Assembly (NCBI RefSeq): GCF_003024515.2
Contig: NZ_PYIX02000001.1
Location: 1 to 64,000 of the forward strand
From: Acinetobacter sichuanensis
GTDB taxonomy: Bacteria > Pseudomonadota > Gammaproteobacteria > Pseudomonadales > Moraxellaceae
Direction of reading: 5' to 3'
DNA length: 64,000 nt
Positions within the stretch are counted from its first letter, which is position 1, and each line of letters begins with the position of its first letter. A program made the position numbers and the translations under genes. Shown here in pieces: positions 56,246 through 64,000 of the stretch. Below the pieces are notes generated by a model. That model was not told where the DNA came from and ran no database searches. It worked only from the letters and a program-made list of their open reading frames with translations.

Positions 56246-56854
56246 TTGGATTTTTCAGCCTATTTTTTATATTGTGTTGCGGTGATTGTCATGATTGCAA
56301 CACCCGGACCTGTGATGTTATTGGTGGCAAGTGCAGGTTTGCAAGGGGGCTATAAAAAGGCATTACAAACTATTTTCGGTACAAATTTAGCTTCTTTGGT
56401 TTTAATTGCTATTTCAGTCCTGATTTTAAAAGGTTTTGTTAATATCGCAAATCATTGGTTTGATGTTATTAAAATTTTGGGATGTCTTTATATTGCGTAT
56501 TTAGGGATTCAAATTATTAGAGAGGCGGTTTTAAAACCAAGCACAAATGATGAAGTTTCATCTTCTATACAAGGTGGTTTTAAACAAGGTTTTTTAGTAG
56601 GAATTTCAAATCCTAAAGATATTATCTTTTTCGCATCTTTTTTCCCTCAATTTACGCATGTTCGTGATGATTTAGATCACAGTTTGATTTTACTCACACT
56701 CACTTGGATTGTGCTAGATTTTGTAACATTGTCAGTTGTTTATCTTGGTTTTAATGTTTTAGCAAAGTCGAAAATATATACAAAAATTTTAGCATTGTGT
56801 GGTGCAATTTTAGTTTTGGTGGCAATTTATGGCATTTATTCTGTTGTAAGCTGA
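56246..56854 (+). CDS. LysE/RhtB family amino-acid exporter
   Basis: The 202-aa membrane protein has six predicted helices. It carries the LysE signature IATPGPVMLLVASAGLQGGYKK near 19-40, the G-x-N-L-A-S loop (GTNLASLVL), CLYIAYLGIQIIREA and a SNPKDIIFFASFFPQF motif near 124. It exports amino acids or related compounds. The start is TTG at 56246, and the ribosome site is weak. It overlaps the 3' end of the convergent TetR gene by 19 bp. Confidence 0.9.
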   Translation: MDFSAYFLYCVAVIVMIATPGPVMLLVASAGLQGGYKKALQTIFGTNLASLVLIAISVLILKGFVNIANHWFDVIKILGCLYIAYLGIQIIREAVLKPSTNDEVSSSIQGGFKQGFLVGISNPKDIIFFASFFPQFTHVRDDLDHSLILLTLTWIVLDFVTLSVVYLGFNVLAKSKIYTKILALCGAILVLVAIYGIYSVVS

Positions 56855-57396
56855 AGTGTTTTAACCCAAAAATATAAAGAGCTTTGGGTGTCTAAAAAAA
56901 CTTTTTCATCATACATTTCCACTAAAAAACGACTGATTAAGCCTTCAAGTAAGTTAAAACTCATTTCTGTGATTTGATGTGAAAATTTTAAATCTTGAAT
57001 ATTTTCAAAAATAAAATTTCTTAACCAAAGTTTATGTTGTTTAGCTATTTCAATGAGTTCCAAATCTTGCTGAGAAGATTCGCCAACAGCACGTACAAAT
57101 AAACAACCTTTAAAATGGTCTGTTTGAAACCAGTTTTGATGCCAAACAAAAATTTTTTCTAGTGCTTCTAAACCACGATGTTCAGCGACAAAAGTCGTTA
57201 AGCTTTCTCGAAAACGTAAATCACGCTGTTGTAGAACAGAACACACCAATTGTTGTTTATTTTTAAAATACGTATAGAGCGTGGTTTTTGAGCAACCTGA
57301 TTCATCTCGAATGAGATCCACACCCACGGCAACAAAACTATGCTCATTAAAAAGTTGTTCTGCGACATTTAAAATTTTTTGTGCTGATTTGGACAT
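56836..57396 (-). CDS. TetR-family regulator
   Basis: The 186-aa repressor has an N-terminal TetR HTH (LNVAEQLFNEHSFVAVGVDL, then SGCSKTTLYTYFKNKQQLV). The C-terminal helical domain binds an unknown ligand. It is divergent from the HPP-family gene, and a perfect palindrome lies between them. It most likely represses its own gene and the HPP gene. It lies in the same gap-free block as the LysE exporter (convergent), but the palindrome points to the HPP gene. Confidence 0.9.
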   Translation of the reverse strand: MSKSAQKILNVAEQLFNEHSFVAVGVDLIRDESGCSKTTLYTYFKNKQQLVCSVLQQRDLRFRESLTTFVAEHRGLEALEKIFVWHQNWFQTDHFKGCLFVRAVGESSQQDLELIEIAKQHKLWLRNFIFENIQDLKFSHQITEMSFNLLEGLISRFLVEMYDEKVFLDTQSSLYFWVKTLQLTTE

Positions 57397-57418
57397 TGTT
57401 CATTCTCATCAATAACAC

Positions 57419-57447
57419 TTGATATAAGTACAGATCTGTACTATTTT
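57419..57447 (+). promoter_or_regulatory. TetR operator overlapping the HPP promoter
   Basis: AGTACAGATCTGTACT (57427-57442) is a perfect 16-bp palindrome. It lies between TTGATA (57419-57424) and TATTTT (57442-57447), which are 17 bp apart. A bound repressor would block RNA polymerase directly. Confidence 0.75.
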
Positions 57448-57493
57448 TTATTTTAGTATGATTGATGCTAAAAAACAAGGCAGGGTGAGCACA

Positions 57494-58024
57494 ATGAACT
57501 TATTCGGTGGCAAAGAATTATTGGCAGCTATACCAAATGGTTTGGAACTATTTAGAGGATTTATTGGTGGGGCTTTGAGTATTCTAATTTTATTATTGCT
57601 TGGGCAGTGGTCACATCATATGTGGATTATGGCACCTTTTGGAGCGAGCTGTGTTTTATTGTATACCGTTGCCCAATCGCCATTAGCGCAACCAAGAAAT
57701 ATTATTTTTGGGCATTTTATTTCTGCTTTGGTTGGGTTAGTTTGCTTAAAATTTTTTCCAATCAATATTTGGACTATTGCTGGTAGTGTAGGTGTCGCAA
57801 TTGCCCTAATGCAATATTGTCGCTGTGTCCATCCTCCAGCAGGGGCAAATCCATTGGTGATTTTATTGACTGCGCATACTGTATATTATGATTGGGATTT
57901 TCTGATTTTCCCTGTCTTGTGTGGAGCGGTTGCCTTGGTACTTGTTGCGTTGTTGGTGAATAATATCAAGGTCACAAAAAAATGGCCGATTTATGGCTTG
58001 GCATTGTGGGAAACAAAAAAGTAA
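57494..58024 (+). CDS. HPP-family membrane protein
   Basis: The 176-aa membrane protein has four or five helices and the HPP signature CRCVHPPAGANPLVILLTA near residues 112-130. It also has MAPFGASCVLLYTVAQSPLAQPRNI. Related proteins are nitrite transporters in cyanobacteria and chloroplasts; the substrate here is not known. ATG 57494 with AGGGTGAG upstream is preferred over ATG 57458, which would fall almost on the predicted transcription start. It is controlled by the divergent TetR protein through the 16-bp palindrome (inferred). Confidence 0.85.
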   Translation: MNLFGGKELLAAIPNGLELFRGFIGGALSILILLLLGQWSHHMWIMAPFGASCVLLYTVAQSPLAQPRNIIFGHFISALVGLVCLKFFPINIWTIAGSVGVAIALMQYCRCVHPPAGANPLVILLTAHTVYYDWDFLIFPVLCGAVALVLVALLVNNIKVTKKWPIYGLALWETKK

Positions 58025-58028
58025 TCAA

Positions 58029-58066
58029 AAAAAATGCCTAATTTAAGCAAATATTAGGCATTTTTT
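58029..58066. terminator. Intrinsic terminator after the HPP gene
   Basis: AAAATGCCTAAT and ATTAGGCATTTT pair around a 10-nt loop and lead into T residues on both strands, between the HPP gene and convergent ribB. Confidence 0.9.
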
Positions 58067-58110
58067 AGTAATGAAAATATCAGAGATAAGTCATCAAAAA
58101 TGAAGTTCCA

Positions 58111-58770
58111 TTAGACACCATGTGCTAAACGATATTGCACAATTTCTTCAATGGTGATTAAAGTTAAATGGTGGGTTTGTGCATATGCTAAAACTTGAAT
58201 ACCTGAAGCCATCGTACCATCAGGGTTAGTCACTTCACATAAGACACCCGCAGGTTTTAGCCCTGCCATACGTGCTAAATCAATAGAACCTTCGGTATGA
58301 CCACGGCGTGTGAGTACGCCACCATCACGACCACGTAAAGGAAATACATGCCCTGGACGGTTTAAGTCACTTGCTACAGCACCATCTTTGATTGCTGCAT
58401 GAATGGTGGTTACACGGTCTTTCGCTGAAACACCTGTTGTGACACCTCCGGCAGCTTCAATGGTAATTGTAAATGCTGTTTTAAATTGACTTGAATTATC
58501 TTGAACCATGGGTGGTAATGCTAAATGGTCAGCAAGTTCTGAGGTTAAGGTTAAGCAAACAATGCCTGAACCATCACGAATCATACGTGCCATAGTTTCA
58601 ATATTTAATGTTTCTGCAGCAACAATTAAATCAGCTTCATTTTCACGATCAAAATCGTCCATGACCAAGACAGGTTTGCCTTGACGCATATCTTCTAAAG
58701 CTTGTTGGATGCGTTGTTCAGCAGGAGGAAGGGCTGAAAAGAAAATTTCGGGTTGTATTAAGCTAGACAT
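58111..58770 (-). CDS. ribB: 3,4-dihydroxy-2-butanone-4-phosphate synthase RibB
   Basis: The 219-aa enzyme turns ribulose 5-phosphate into dihydroxybutanone phosphate and formate, an early step of riboflavin synthesis. The signatures are [18 protein letters not shown] near 35-52 (metal-binding Glu), [12 protein letters not shown] near 65, [13 protein letters not shown] and [26 protein letters not shown]. There is no GTP cyclohydrolase II domain, so it is the stand-alone form. ATG 58770 with GAGAGCG upstream is used, rather than ATG 58806. An FMN riboswitch precedes it. Confidence 0.96.
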   Translation of the reverse strand: MSSLIQPEIFFSALPPAEQRIQQALEDMRQGKPVLVMDDFDRENEADLIVAAETLNIETMARMIRDGSGIVCLTLTSELADHLALPPMVQDNSSQFKTAFTITIEAAGGVTTGVSAKDRVTTIHAAIKDGAVASDLNRPGHVFPLRGRDGGVLTRRGHTEGSIDLARMAGLKPAGVLCEVTNPDGTMASGIQVLAYAQTHHLTLITIEEIVQYRLAHGV

Positions 58771-58839
58771 TGAAACGCTCTCGTAAGTAGAAATACGGTT
58801 GAACATTTCAGGACATGTGAAATAGTGGCGTTACAAAAC

Positions 58840-58865
58840 AATTTCCAATGTATAGATTGAAAATT
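58840..58865 (-). promoter_or_regulatory. Expression-platform hairpin of the ribB leader
   Basis: On the minus strand AATTTTCAAT pairs with ATTGGAAATT just downstream of the FMN aptamer and upstream of ribB, followed by a U-rich TGTTTTGT. This could be the switched terminator, though the T-run is imperfect. A role via start-site masking is the alternative. Confidence 0.45.
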
Positions 58866-58879
58866 ATTGAGCTGTGACG

Positions 58880-59034
58880 TCGTCTTCTTTCATCCGGACT
58901 ATACCGTCGGCTTTGGCTTTTACCAAATCTGCTTATAAAATCAAAGAAATTATAGGCTCGTGGGCTGAATAAATCACAAAGAAATGTGTATTTAATTACC
59001 ACCGGTGGGGAATTACACCCCGCCCTGAAGCGAT
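58880..59034 (-). promoter_or_regulatory. FMN riboswitch (RFN element) upstream of ribB
   Basis: On the minus strand the conserved RFN blocks appear in order: CTTCAGGGCGGGGTG, then ATTCCCCACCGG with GGTAAT, AGCCCACGAGCC, and the closing GCCGACGGTATAGTCCGGAT then GAAAGAAGA. This is the aptamer that binds flavin mononucleotide. FMN binding would turn down ribB, matching supply to need. The aptamer ends about 110 nt before the ribB start, leaving room for the hairpin at 58840-58865. Confidence 0.95.
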
Positions 59035-59225
59035 GTTTTTTGATTATAAGCTATTTTTCGTCAAAGTTCAGAGTTTTTCTATAGAACGCTGCATTTGTCT
59101 TATGTGTAAGCACCAGAGAAAATTATTTTGATTTTATTTATAAACTCAGCATGCTATGAATAGAGCATTGAAATAAAAATCTTGAATGTATTTTGAGTCA
59201 TAAGATTTTACTAGCAGCAAAGGTA

Positions 59226-60065
59226 ATGATGAACATGCAAAATAAAAAGCCATCATGTGTTGTGATTACAGGAGGCTCGCGTGGGATTGGTTTGGGATTA
59301 AGTCAAGCATTTTTGACATTGGGCTGGTCGGTCGTGATTTCTGCACGTGATCTACAAAATTTACAGCAAGTTCAAAAGCAGCTACAACAGCAATTTGGTG
59401 AAGCTAAAGTTCATATTGTATGTTGTGAAGTGACGAAAATTGAAGATTTAGAAAAGCTTTGGCAAGAAGCGCTTTCTCACTTTGGTCGTGTTGATGTTTG
59501 GATTAATAATGCGGGTACCAGTAATAGCGCAAAATCTTTTGCCGCATTAAACCCTCAAGAGATTACAAATGTGATTGAAACGAATGTATTGGGATGTATG
59601 TTAGGCGCACAAGTGGCACTAAAAGGAATGTTAGTACAAGGGTTTGGGCAAATTTTTAATATGGAAGGTTGGGGAAGTCGAGGTGAGTGGAGTGCAGGTA
59701 TGACACCCTATGCCACCAGTAAACGTGCAGTCGCTTATTTTAGTCAAGCATTATATAAAGAAACTAAAAAGACCACGATTCGAGTAGGTACTTTAAGCCC
59801 CGGAATGGTCGCTACAGATTTATTAGTTTCATCTTGGCAGGATGGTGATGTGGAAAACTGGCGTAAAATGAAATGGTTATTTATGTTTATCATTGATCCA
59901 CCACATCAAGTATGTGGTTATTTAGCAGAGAAAATAATTCAAAATAAAAGAACCAATGTACGTATTGTTTGGATGACACCGTGGCGTTTATTACTCAGAT
60001 TTTTTCAGCCTTATTATTGGAAGCGCAACCCAATTCAAGGTACAGCATTGAATGATTTAAAATAA
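59226..60065 (+). CDS. Short-chain dehydrogenase/reductase
   Basis: A 279-aa Rossmann-fold oxidoreductase. It has VITGGSRGIGLGLSQAF near the start (nucleotide binding), NNAG near 100, and the YATSK active site near 165. The segment before it reads IFNMEGWGSRGEWSAG, closer to the NYC1/NOL chlorophyll-reductase branch of the family than to typical ISS motifs. The C-terminus extends beyond usual SDRs with a hydrophobic, Trp-rich patch (MTPWRLLLRFFQPYYWKRN). Its substrate is unknown. ATG 59226 or 59229 follows AAAGG; a longer frame to TTG 59193 is unlikely. Confidence 0.85.
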   Translation: MMNMQNKKPSCVVITGGSRGIGLGLSQAFLTLGWSVVISARDLQNLQQVQKQLQQQFGEAKVHIVCCEVTKIEDLEKLWQEALSHFGRVDVWINNAGTSNSAKSFAALNPQEITNVIETNVLGCMLGAQVALKGMLVQGFGQIFNMEGWGSRGEWSAGMTPYATSKRAVAYFSQALYKETKKTTIRVGTLSPGMVATDLLVSSWQDGDVENWRKMKWLFMFIIDPPHQVCGYLAEKIIQNKRTNVRIVWMTPWRLLLRFFQPYYWKRNPIQGTALNDLK

Positions 60066-60089
60066 GTTCAATTTTTTGTATGGATGAAT

Positions 60090-60120
60090 CACTAAACATC
60101 TGAGCTTCAAATGTTTAGTG
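60090..60120. terminator. Hairpin between SDR and usp genes
   Basis: CACTAAACAT and ATGTTTAGTG form a 10-bp stem with an 11-nt loop, between two convergent genes. A weak T-rich segment follows on the plus strand. Confidence 0.6.
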
Positions 60121-60134
60121 AAAGTTTTTATCAA

Positions 60135-60584
60135 CTATACGTCATCTTGTTTCACGATTAAAACAGGTGCTTTGAGCGTTGTAATTAAGCTTTGTGCCAC
60201 ACTACCAATTAAAAGTTTTTTAAAGCCACTACGACCGTGTGAGCATAAAATAACCAGATCAGTATTGAGTTCATCGCTAGCTTTAGCAATGGCTTTGGCA
60301 ATATTTTCACCTTCTAAAAGCTTGACTTGGACGTCTAAATCTTGCGCTTTAAATTTAGCTTTAGCTGTTTCTAAATTATCTAAAATATAATTTTTTGCCC
60401 GTTCAATAAGTTGATTGCTTTGACCATGAGCAATATATTCAGAGGCAATATAAGGATCTATAGTCATGACTTGAACTACGGTTACATTGGCATCAAATTT
60501 TTTTGCCATTTCAACCACAGTAGGAATGACAGCCAAAGACGTATCTGAACCGTCAACAGGAACTAAAATATTTTTAAAAGACAT
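60135..60584 (-). CDS. Universal stress protein (UspA-type)
   Basis: The 149-aa Usp domain begins NILVPVDGSDTSL (strand and ATP loop) and ends LVILCSHGRSGFKKLLIGSV then VLIVKQ. The GxxG-x9-GS motif of ATP-binding members is present. Usp proteins help survival under nutrient, oxidative and respiratory stress. GGAG lies before ATG 60584. The next 298 bp (60585-60882) are AT-rich with no gene or strong motif. Confidence 0.94.
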   Translation of the reverse strand: MSFKNILVPVDGSDTSLAVIPTVVEMAKKFDANVTVVQVMTIDPYIASEYIAHGQSNQLIERAKNYILDNLETAKAKFKAQDLDVQVKLLEGENIAKAIAKASDELNTDLVILCSHGRSGFKKLLIGSVAQSLITTLKAPVLIVKQDDV

Positions 60585-60882
60585 AAAATTCTCCTTATAG
60601 TTATTGCAAAAATATATACATTATTACTGTCTATAATTTCATCATAGCGCAAAATATTTACTTTGAAAATGTCGACTTTAGCATGAGATCAAAATATTAA
60701 TTTTGGTGTTTTTTATTGGTATTAAGTTTATGTATTTAAATATAATTTATACTATTTTACTCGGAATTAAAATTGTAATATTGAAGCTGTGATTGTGATA
60801 TCAAATTTGCTGCAATACTACAATTTAGTCTCACTTATTCTTTATTAAATCATGTGAAATAGGTCTTAAATTTAGCTTTGAA

Positions 60883-61725
60883 TCACTCATCTTTTTGGGT
60901 GAGTTCTAAAGCACGTTGATAAGCCACTTTTTTCTTAACACCAGTTAAATCGGCAACCAACTGAGAGGCTGCTTTAACAGATAAGTCTTCAAGCAAACGG
61001 ATCAATAACTGATCTAATTTCTCTTGCTTAACATCATGTTCTTGTGGCGCTCCACCAATCACTAAAACAATTTCACCTTTTTGTTGATGATGATCACTTT
61101 CAATAAAATGTAGTAATTCTGCTAAAGTCATTTTTTTAATTGTTTCAAAAGTTTTAGTAATTTCACGTGCAAAACCAACTGGACGTTCAGCACCAAATAC
61201 GTCGACCATATCCTTAACACAATCTAAAATCCGATGTGGCGCTTCATAGATAATTAAAGTTTGTGTTTCATGTTTAAGTTTTTCTAACTGTAATAAGCGT
61301 TGTGATTGTTTAGATGGTAAAAAGCCTTCAAAACTAAAGCGATCACTGGGTAAGCCAACAGCACTTAAAGCTGCAATCGCTGCACAAGCACCCGGTACAG
61401 GAATCACACGAATATTATTTTCTTGAGCTGCACGTACTAATTTAAAACCAGGATCGCTAATCAATGGTGTTCCCGCATCACTCACTAAAGCAATATCTTC
61501 TCCATTTTTTAAGCGTTCGATCAGTATATTAATTTTGTTACTTTCATTATGATCATGACATGCAGTTAAAGGAGTTGAGATATTATAATGTTTAAGTAAT
61601 TGTGCAGATTGTCGTGTATCTTCTGCGGCAACTACAGCAACGGACTTTAAAACTTCAATTGCACGATAGGTCATGTCATCTAAGTGCCCAATTGGAGTGG
61701 CTACAACAAATAACTGAGCACTCAT
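60883..61725 (-). CDS. rsmI: 16S rRNA (cytidine1402-2'-O)-methyltransferase RsmI
   Basis: The 280-aa SAM methyltransferase of the tetrapyrrole-methylase fold shows FVVATPIGHLDDMTYRAIEVL near 5-25, AEDTRQSAQLLKHY, LVSDAGTPLISDPGFKLV near 79-96 and VPGACAAIAALSAVGLP. It makes 2'-O-methyl-C1402 in 16S rRNA. ATG 61725 follows GGAG with good spacing; ATG 61737 would start before that site. It is divergent from the lpoA-like gene, and the two starts are 11 bp apart, so their promoters overlap the neighbouring coding regions. Confidence 0.96.
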   Translation of the reverse strand: MSAQLFVVATPIGHLDDMTYRAIEVLKSVAVVAAEDTRQSAQLLKHYNISTPLTACHDHNESNKINILIERLKNGEDIALVSDAGTPLISDPGFKLVRAAQENNIRVIPVPGACAAIAALSAVGLPSDRFSFEGFLPSKQSQRLLQLEKLKHETQTLIIYEAPHRILDCVKDMVDVFGAERPVGFAREITKTFETIKKMTLAELLHFIESDHHQQKGEIVLVIGGAPQEHDVKQEKLDQLLIRLLEDLSVKAASQLVADLTGVKKKVAYQRALELTQKDE

Positions 61726-61735
61726 AAGGTTCTCC

Positions 61736-62686
61736 ATGATTAAAAATAAAAAATTGAATTATAGACAGACGCTATGTGGTCTTGGGCTTTTGAGCATAAT
61801 GATCACTGCTCAAGCGGAAGTATTGGTTATTTTACCTGAAACAGGACCTCTGGCGCGAGCAAGTAACAGCATTAAACTTGGAATATCGACTGCATATCAA
61901 GCAATGGGGTCGAAAACTGTTCTAAAATTTGTAAATACAGACCAAAAATCAATCAGCGCTGTACTGAAGCAAAATATCAATAAGCAAACCCAAATGATTA
62001 TTGGACCTTTAGGGCGCACTGATGTTGAAGAGGTTATTAAATTTTCGCCAAAAATACCTGTATTGGCATTAAATGAAGTGACTTTAAAACATCCTAATGT
62101 TGTGCAATTTAGTTTATCTAAAAATGATGATGCAGCAGCATTAATTGATACCATAGAAAGAGATGGAGTGAATAAATTATATATTTTACAACAACCTGAA
62201 AATATTCAAGAAAGTAAAGCATTTTTCAATGCATTGTCTGAACAATTTCAAGGGCAAATCCAAATTGTGAATAGCGTACCCGTAAAGATGGTCAAAAGTG
62301 AGGGATTACTGTTATTAGGGAATTATGCATGGATCAGTCAATTAAAAAAATTACCTGTACAAAACTTATATATGCAAGCTGTAGCCGTTGAGGACAGTCA
62401 GCCTTTGCCTAAGGGAATGAAGTTCTGCGATGTGCCTTCATTGTATATTTCTGAATGGAATGACGTTTTAAAAGCGTATCAACAAAGTCCAACCACTATG
62501 GCATATCAACGTTTATATGCTTTTGGTGGAGATGCATGGCAAATTACCCAGAGCTATATTACACAGCCACAAATGAAAAATTTAGACTTTAAAGGGCGTA
62601 CAGGTAAAATTCATATTGAAAATAATCGCATTGATCGCGAGCCAATGTGTTTTGTGAGTACAGGCAAAGGTTTAGCAATCGCCTAA
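61736..62686 (+). CDS. LpoA/LppC-like periplasmic protein, short form
   Basis: The 316-aa protein has a cleavable signal peptide (TLCGLGLLSIMITAQA) and then a periplasmic-binding-protein fold: VLVILPETGPLARASNSIKL near 28-48, QTQMIIGPLGRTDVEEVI and VPVLALNEV. This corresponds to the C-terminal domain of E. coli LpoA (about 678 aa). The N-terminal TPR domain is missing and there is no lipobox Cys, so it is not an obvious outer-membrane lipoprotein. The rsmI/lpoA/yraN/dolP order is retained, which supports the assignment. Its ability to activate a class A PBP is uncertain. Confidence 0.8.
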   Translation: MIKNKKLNYRQTLCGLGLLSIMITAQAEVLVILPETGPLARASNSIKLGISTAYQAMGSKTVLKFVNTDQKSISAVLKQNINKQTQMIIGPLGRTDVEEVIKFSPKIPVLALNEVTLKHPNVVQFSLSKNDDAAALIDTIERDGVNKLYILQQPENIQESKAFFNALSEQFQGQIQIVNSVPVKMVKSEGLLLLGNYAWISQLKKLPVQNLYMQAVAVEDSQPLPKGMKFCDVPSLYISEWNDVLKAYQQSPTTMAYQRLYAFGGDAWQITQSYITQPQMKNLDFKGRTGKIHIENNRIDREPMCFVSTGKGLAIA

Positions 62687-62716
62687 ATCATCACATAAAC
62701 AATTGGGATAGATCGA

Positions 62717-63145
62717 ATGAAAGCGAAGTCTGTGCGGCAACAATTAGGTGAGTGGGCAGAACATACTGCTTTACAGCTTATGCAAGAGCATGCTTATCGT
62801 TTGGTGTGCCAAAATTATCATGCAAGTTGTGGTGAAATTGATTTGATTGTGGTCAAGGATAATGAGTTACTTTTTATTGAAGTCAAAGCACGTGCTAAAA
62901 CTGAGTATGGTCTTGCTGTAGAGGTAATTACCCTCAGTAAGCAACGTAAAATTATTAAGACAGCTTTGAAGTTTTTGCAAGATCATGAACATTTTCAGGA
63001 CTTTTATTATCGTTTTGATGCAATTTGTTTTGATTTTCATCAAGAAATTGCAAAAAATGTACAGCATGACTTTTCTAAAATCCCGTATGATTTACAGTGG
63101 ATTGAAAATGCATTTACTTTAGATGCAGACTTGATTAATCTGTGA
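62717..63145 (+). CDS. yraN: YraN family (UPF0102) nuclease-fold protein
   Basis: The 142-aa protein has the PD-(D/E)xK-like layout of Yra[37 protein letters not shown] near 37-58 (Asp, then ExK) and [21 protein letters not shown]. Function is not established; a nuclease role is guessed from the fold. It starts 30 bp after the lpoA-like gene, and the dolP-like gene follows 75 bp on, as in other gammaproteobacteria. Confidence 0.92.
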   Translation: MKAKSVRQQLGEWAEHTALQLMQEHAYRLVCQNYHASCGEIDLIVVKDNELLFIEVKARAKTEYGLAVEVITLSKQRKIIKTALKFLQDHEHFQDFYYRFDAICFDFHQEIAKNVQHDFSKIPYDLQWIENAFTLDADLINL

Positions 63146-63220
63146 GTAAAATTTAAGCGTAAACTCGAGTAGCCGTTTAAAATATATAGAAATAATGATT
63201 TCAATGAGGAGTCTTGCTGA

Positions 63221-63919
63221 GTGTTAAACCGTATTGTCATTACAATGTTGTGTGTAGCAAGTTTATCTGGGTGCGCGAGCTTTATTTCTGGTGGCACAGG
63301 AAGTACACCTGTTGGAACTGAAAGTGGTGTCAGATCATTAGGGCAAGTATTCATTGATTCTTCAATTGAACGTACTGCAAAAATTAACTTATATAAATTA
63401 GATGCCAGATTTAAACAATCTCGTGTCAATATCAATAGTTTTCACAGCAATGTTTTATTGACAGGTCAAGTGCCAGATGTTCATTTAAAACAATTGGCTG
63501 AAGATAATGTCCGTGCCATGAGTGATGTCAAGGCTGTACATAATTATATTACAGTGGGTAATCAAATTAGCTACAGCACCATTATGCAAGATGCATCAGT
63601 AACAGCAAATACACGTGGCTTAATTATGAAAGCACCTGTTGTTTCAGATAATAAAGTTTTAGTACATACAGAAGATGGTGTGCTTTATGTCATGGGACGT
63701 CTGAATAATGCTGAAAGTGATGACTTAAATGATGTTTTGCAAAAAGTAGGTAATGTCACCAAAATTGTGACTTTATTAGATAATGTTGAGCAAGCGAGTC
63801 GTCAAGTACAAAGTTCATCCTTTACTGCACCTGTCGTTTCAAATGTTCAACCCGATGTTGTGACTCCTGTGGCAATAGACCCAGATGCAGTAGAGCCAAG
63901 TACAGATGTTCAACCGTAA
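63221..63919 (+). CDS. dolP: Dual-BON-domain lipoprotein (DolP/YraP-like)
   Basis: The 232-aa lipoprotein has lipobox LSGC at about residue 18, then two BON domains (YKLDARFKQSRVNINSFHSN near 70, and VLVHTEDGVLYVMGRLNNAE near 145). An acidic, Pro-rich tail of about 35 residues ends it. It should be anchored in the outer membrane, where DolP binds anionic phospholipids and supports BAM-dependent assembly and division-site cell-wall cleavage. A GTG start with GAGGAG upstream (63205-63210) is clear. The last 80 bases of the window hold no gene I can support. Confidence 0.9.
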   Translation: MLNRIVITMLCVASLSGCASFISGGTGSTPVGTESGVRSLGQVFIDSSIERTAKINLYKLDARFKQSRVNINSFHSNVLLTGQVPDVHLKQLAEDNVRAMSDVKAVHNYITVGNQISYSTIMQDASVTANTRGLIMKAPVVSDNKVLVHTEDGVLYVMGRLNNAESDDLNDVLQKVGNVTKIVTLLDNVEQASRQVQSSSFTAPVVSNVQPDVVTPVAIDPDAVEPSTDVQP

Positions 63920-64000
63920 TTTTCAAGTTAAACCTAAAGTTGTATTGAAAAAAATCCAATCAATTAAGGCATTTTATACTGATTTTCGTTTATATGATTT

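Noticed and set aside
58808..59002. Open frame across the ribB leader
   Set aside because: It lies within the FMN riboswitch on the same strand; the conserved RNA blocks explain the sequence.

Overview
The window reads as a chromosome segment of an Acinetobacter-like gammaproteobacterium. It is AT-rich, and its housekeeping genes and neighbourhoods (trpS, serS, lolA, cysG, lipB-ybeD, rpoD, ribB with an FMN riboswitch, the rsmI/lpoA/yraN/dolP group) fit that genus. The genus call rests on recognising proteins by eye, not on a database search.

Positions 1 to about 23,650 are an accessory mobile island whose left end lies outside the window. It opens with an operon of three tyrosine recombinases (the first cut by the window edge) and a small helical protein. 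This layout recalls Tn554-type transposition modules and the 'gamma-mobile-trio' islands. A divergent pair follows (162-aa unknown and XRE regulator) with a palindromic operator. The cargo looks largely anti-phage: (i) a type I restriction-modification locus hsdM-hsdS-(small membrane protein)-(NERD/UvrD helicase)-hsdR; (ii) an unrecognised three-gene set led by a membrane-anchored GTPase; (iii) a SIR2-HerA pair; (iv) an unrecognised translationally coupled pair whose second protein has an Mrr-like nuclease domain at its N-terminus. A decayed second copy of the hsdR 3' end (16668-16787) lies 2,253 bp downstream of the real one and marks a past exchange of modules at that point. The island ends inside the flotillin gene yqiK, which is cut after about 197 codons. 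The junction is surrounded by copies of ATGGAATTTTT, plausibly recombinase-binding repeats of the element's right end.

From about 23,650 onward the sequence is ordinary chromosome: yqiJ and the yqiK stump, trpS with a possible small RNA downstream, DUF808 and YpfJ proteins, a Na+/H+ antiporter, an HDAC-fold enzyme, a secreted hydrolase, an alkyltransferase-like DNA repair protein, lolA, a paralogous pair of unknowns, a DUF3298 lipoprotein and serS. Next come a large UvrD-type helicase with a possible RelE-like N-terminus and ankyrin-like repeat, then cysG, trmL, an HxlR regulator divergent from a flavodoxin-like protein, a PuuP-type permease, an iron-dependent alcohol dehydrogenase with an SCP2-like partner, lipB, ybeD and rpoD. 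After rpoD come small conserved genes, dedA, trhO, a LysE exporter, a TetR/HPP divergent pair with a perfect 16-bp palindrome, ribB, an SDR, a universal stress protein, and rsmI opposite lpoA-like, yraN and dolP-like genes.

The best candidates for undescribed biology are the GTPase-led trio (14561-16618), the two-gene nuclease system (20095-23492), and the recombinase module with its end repeats in yqiK.
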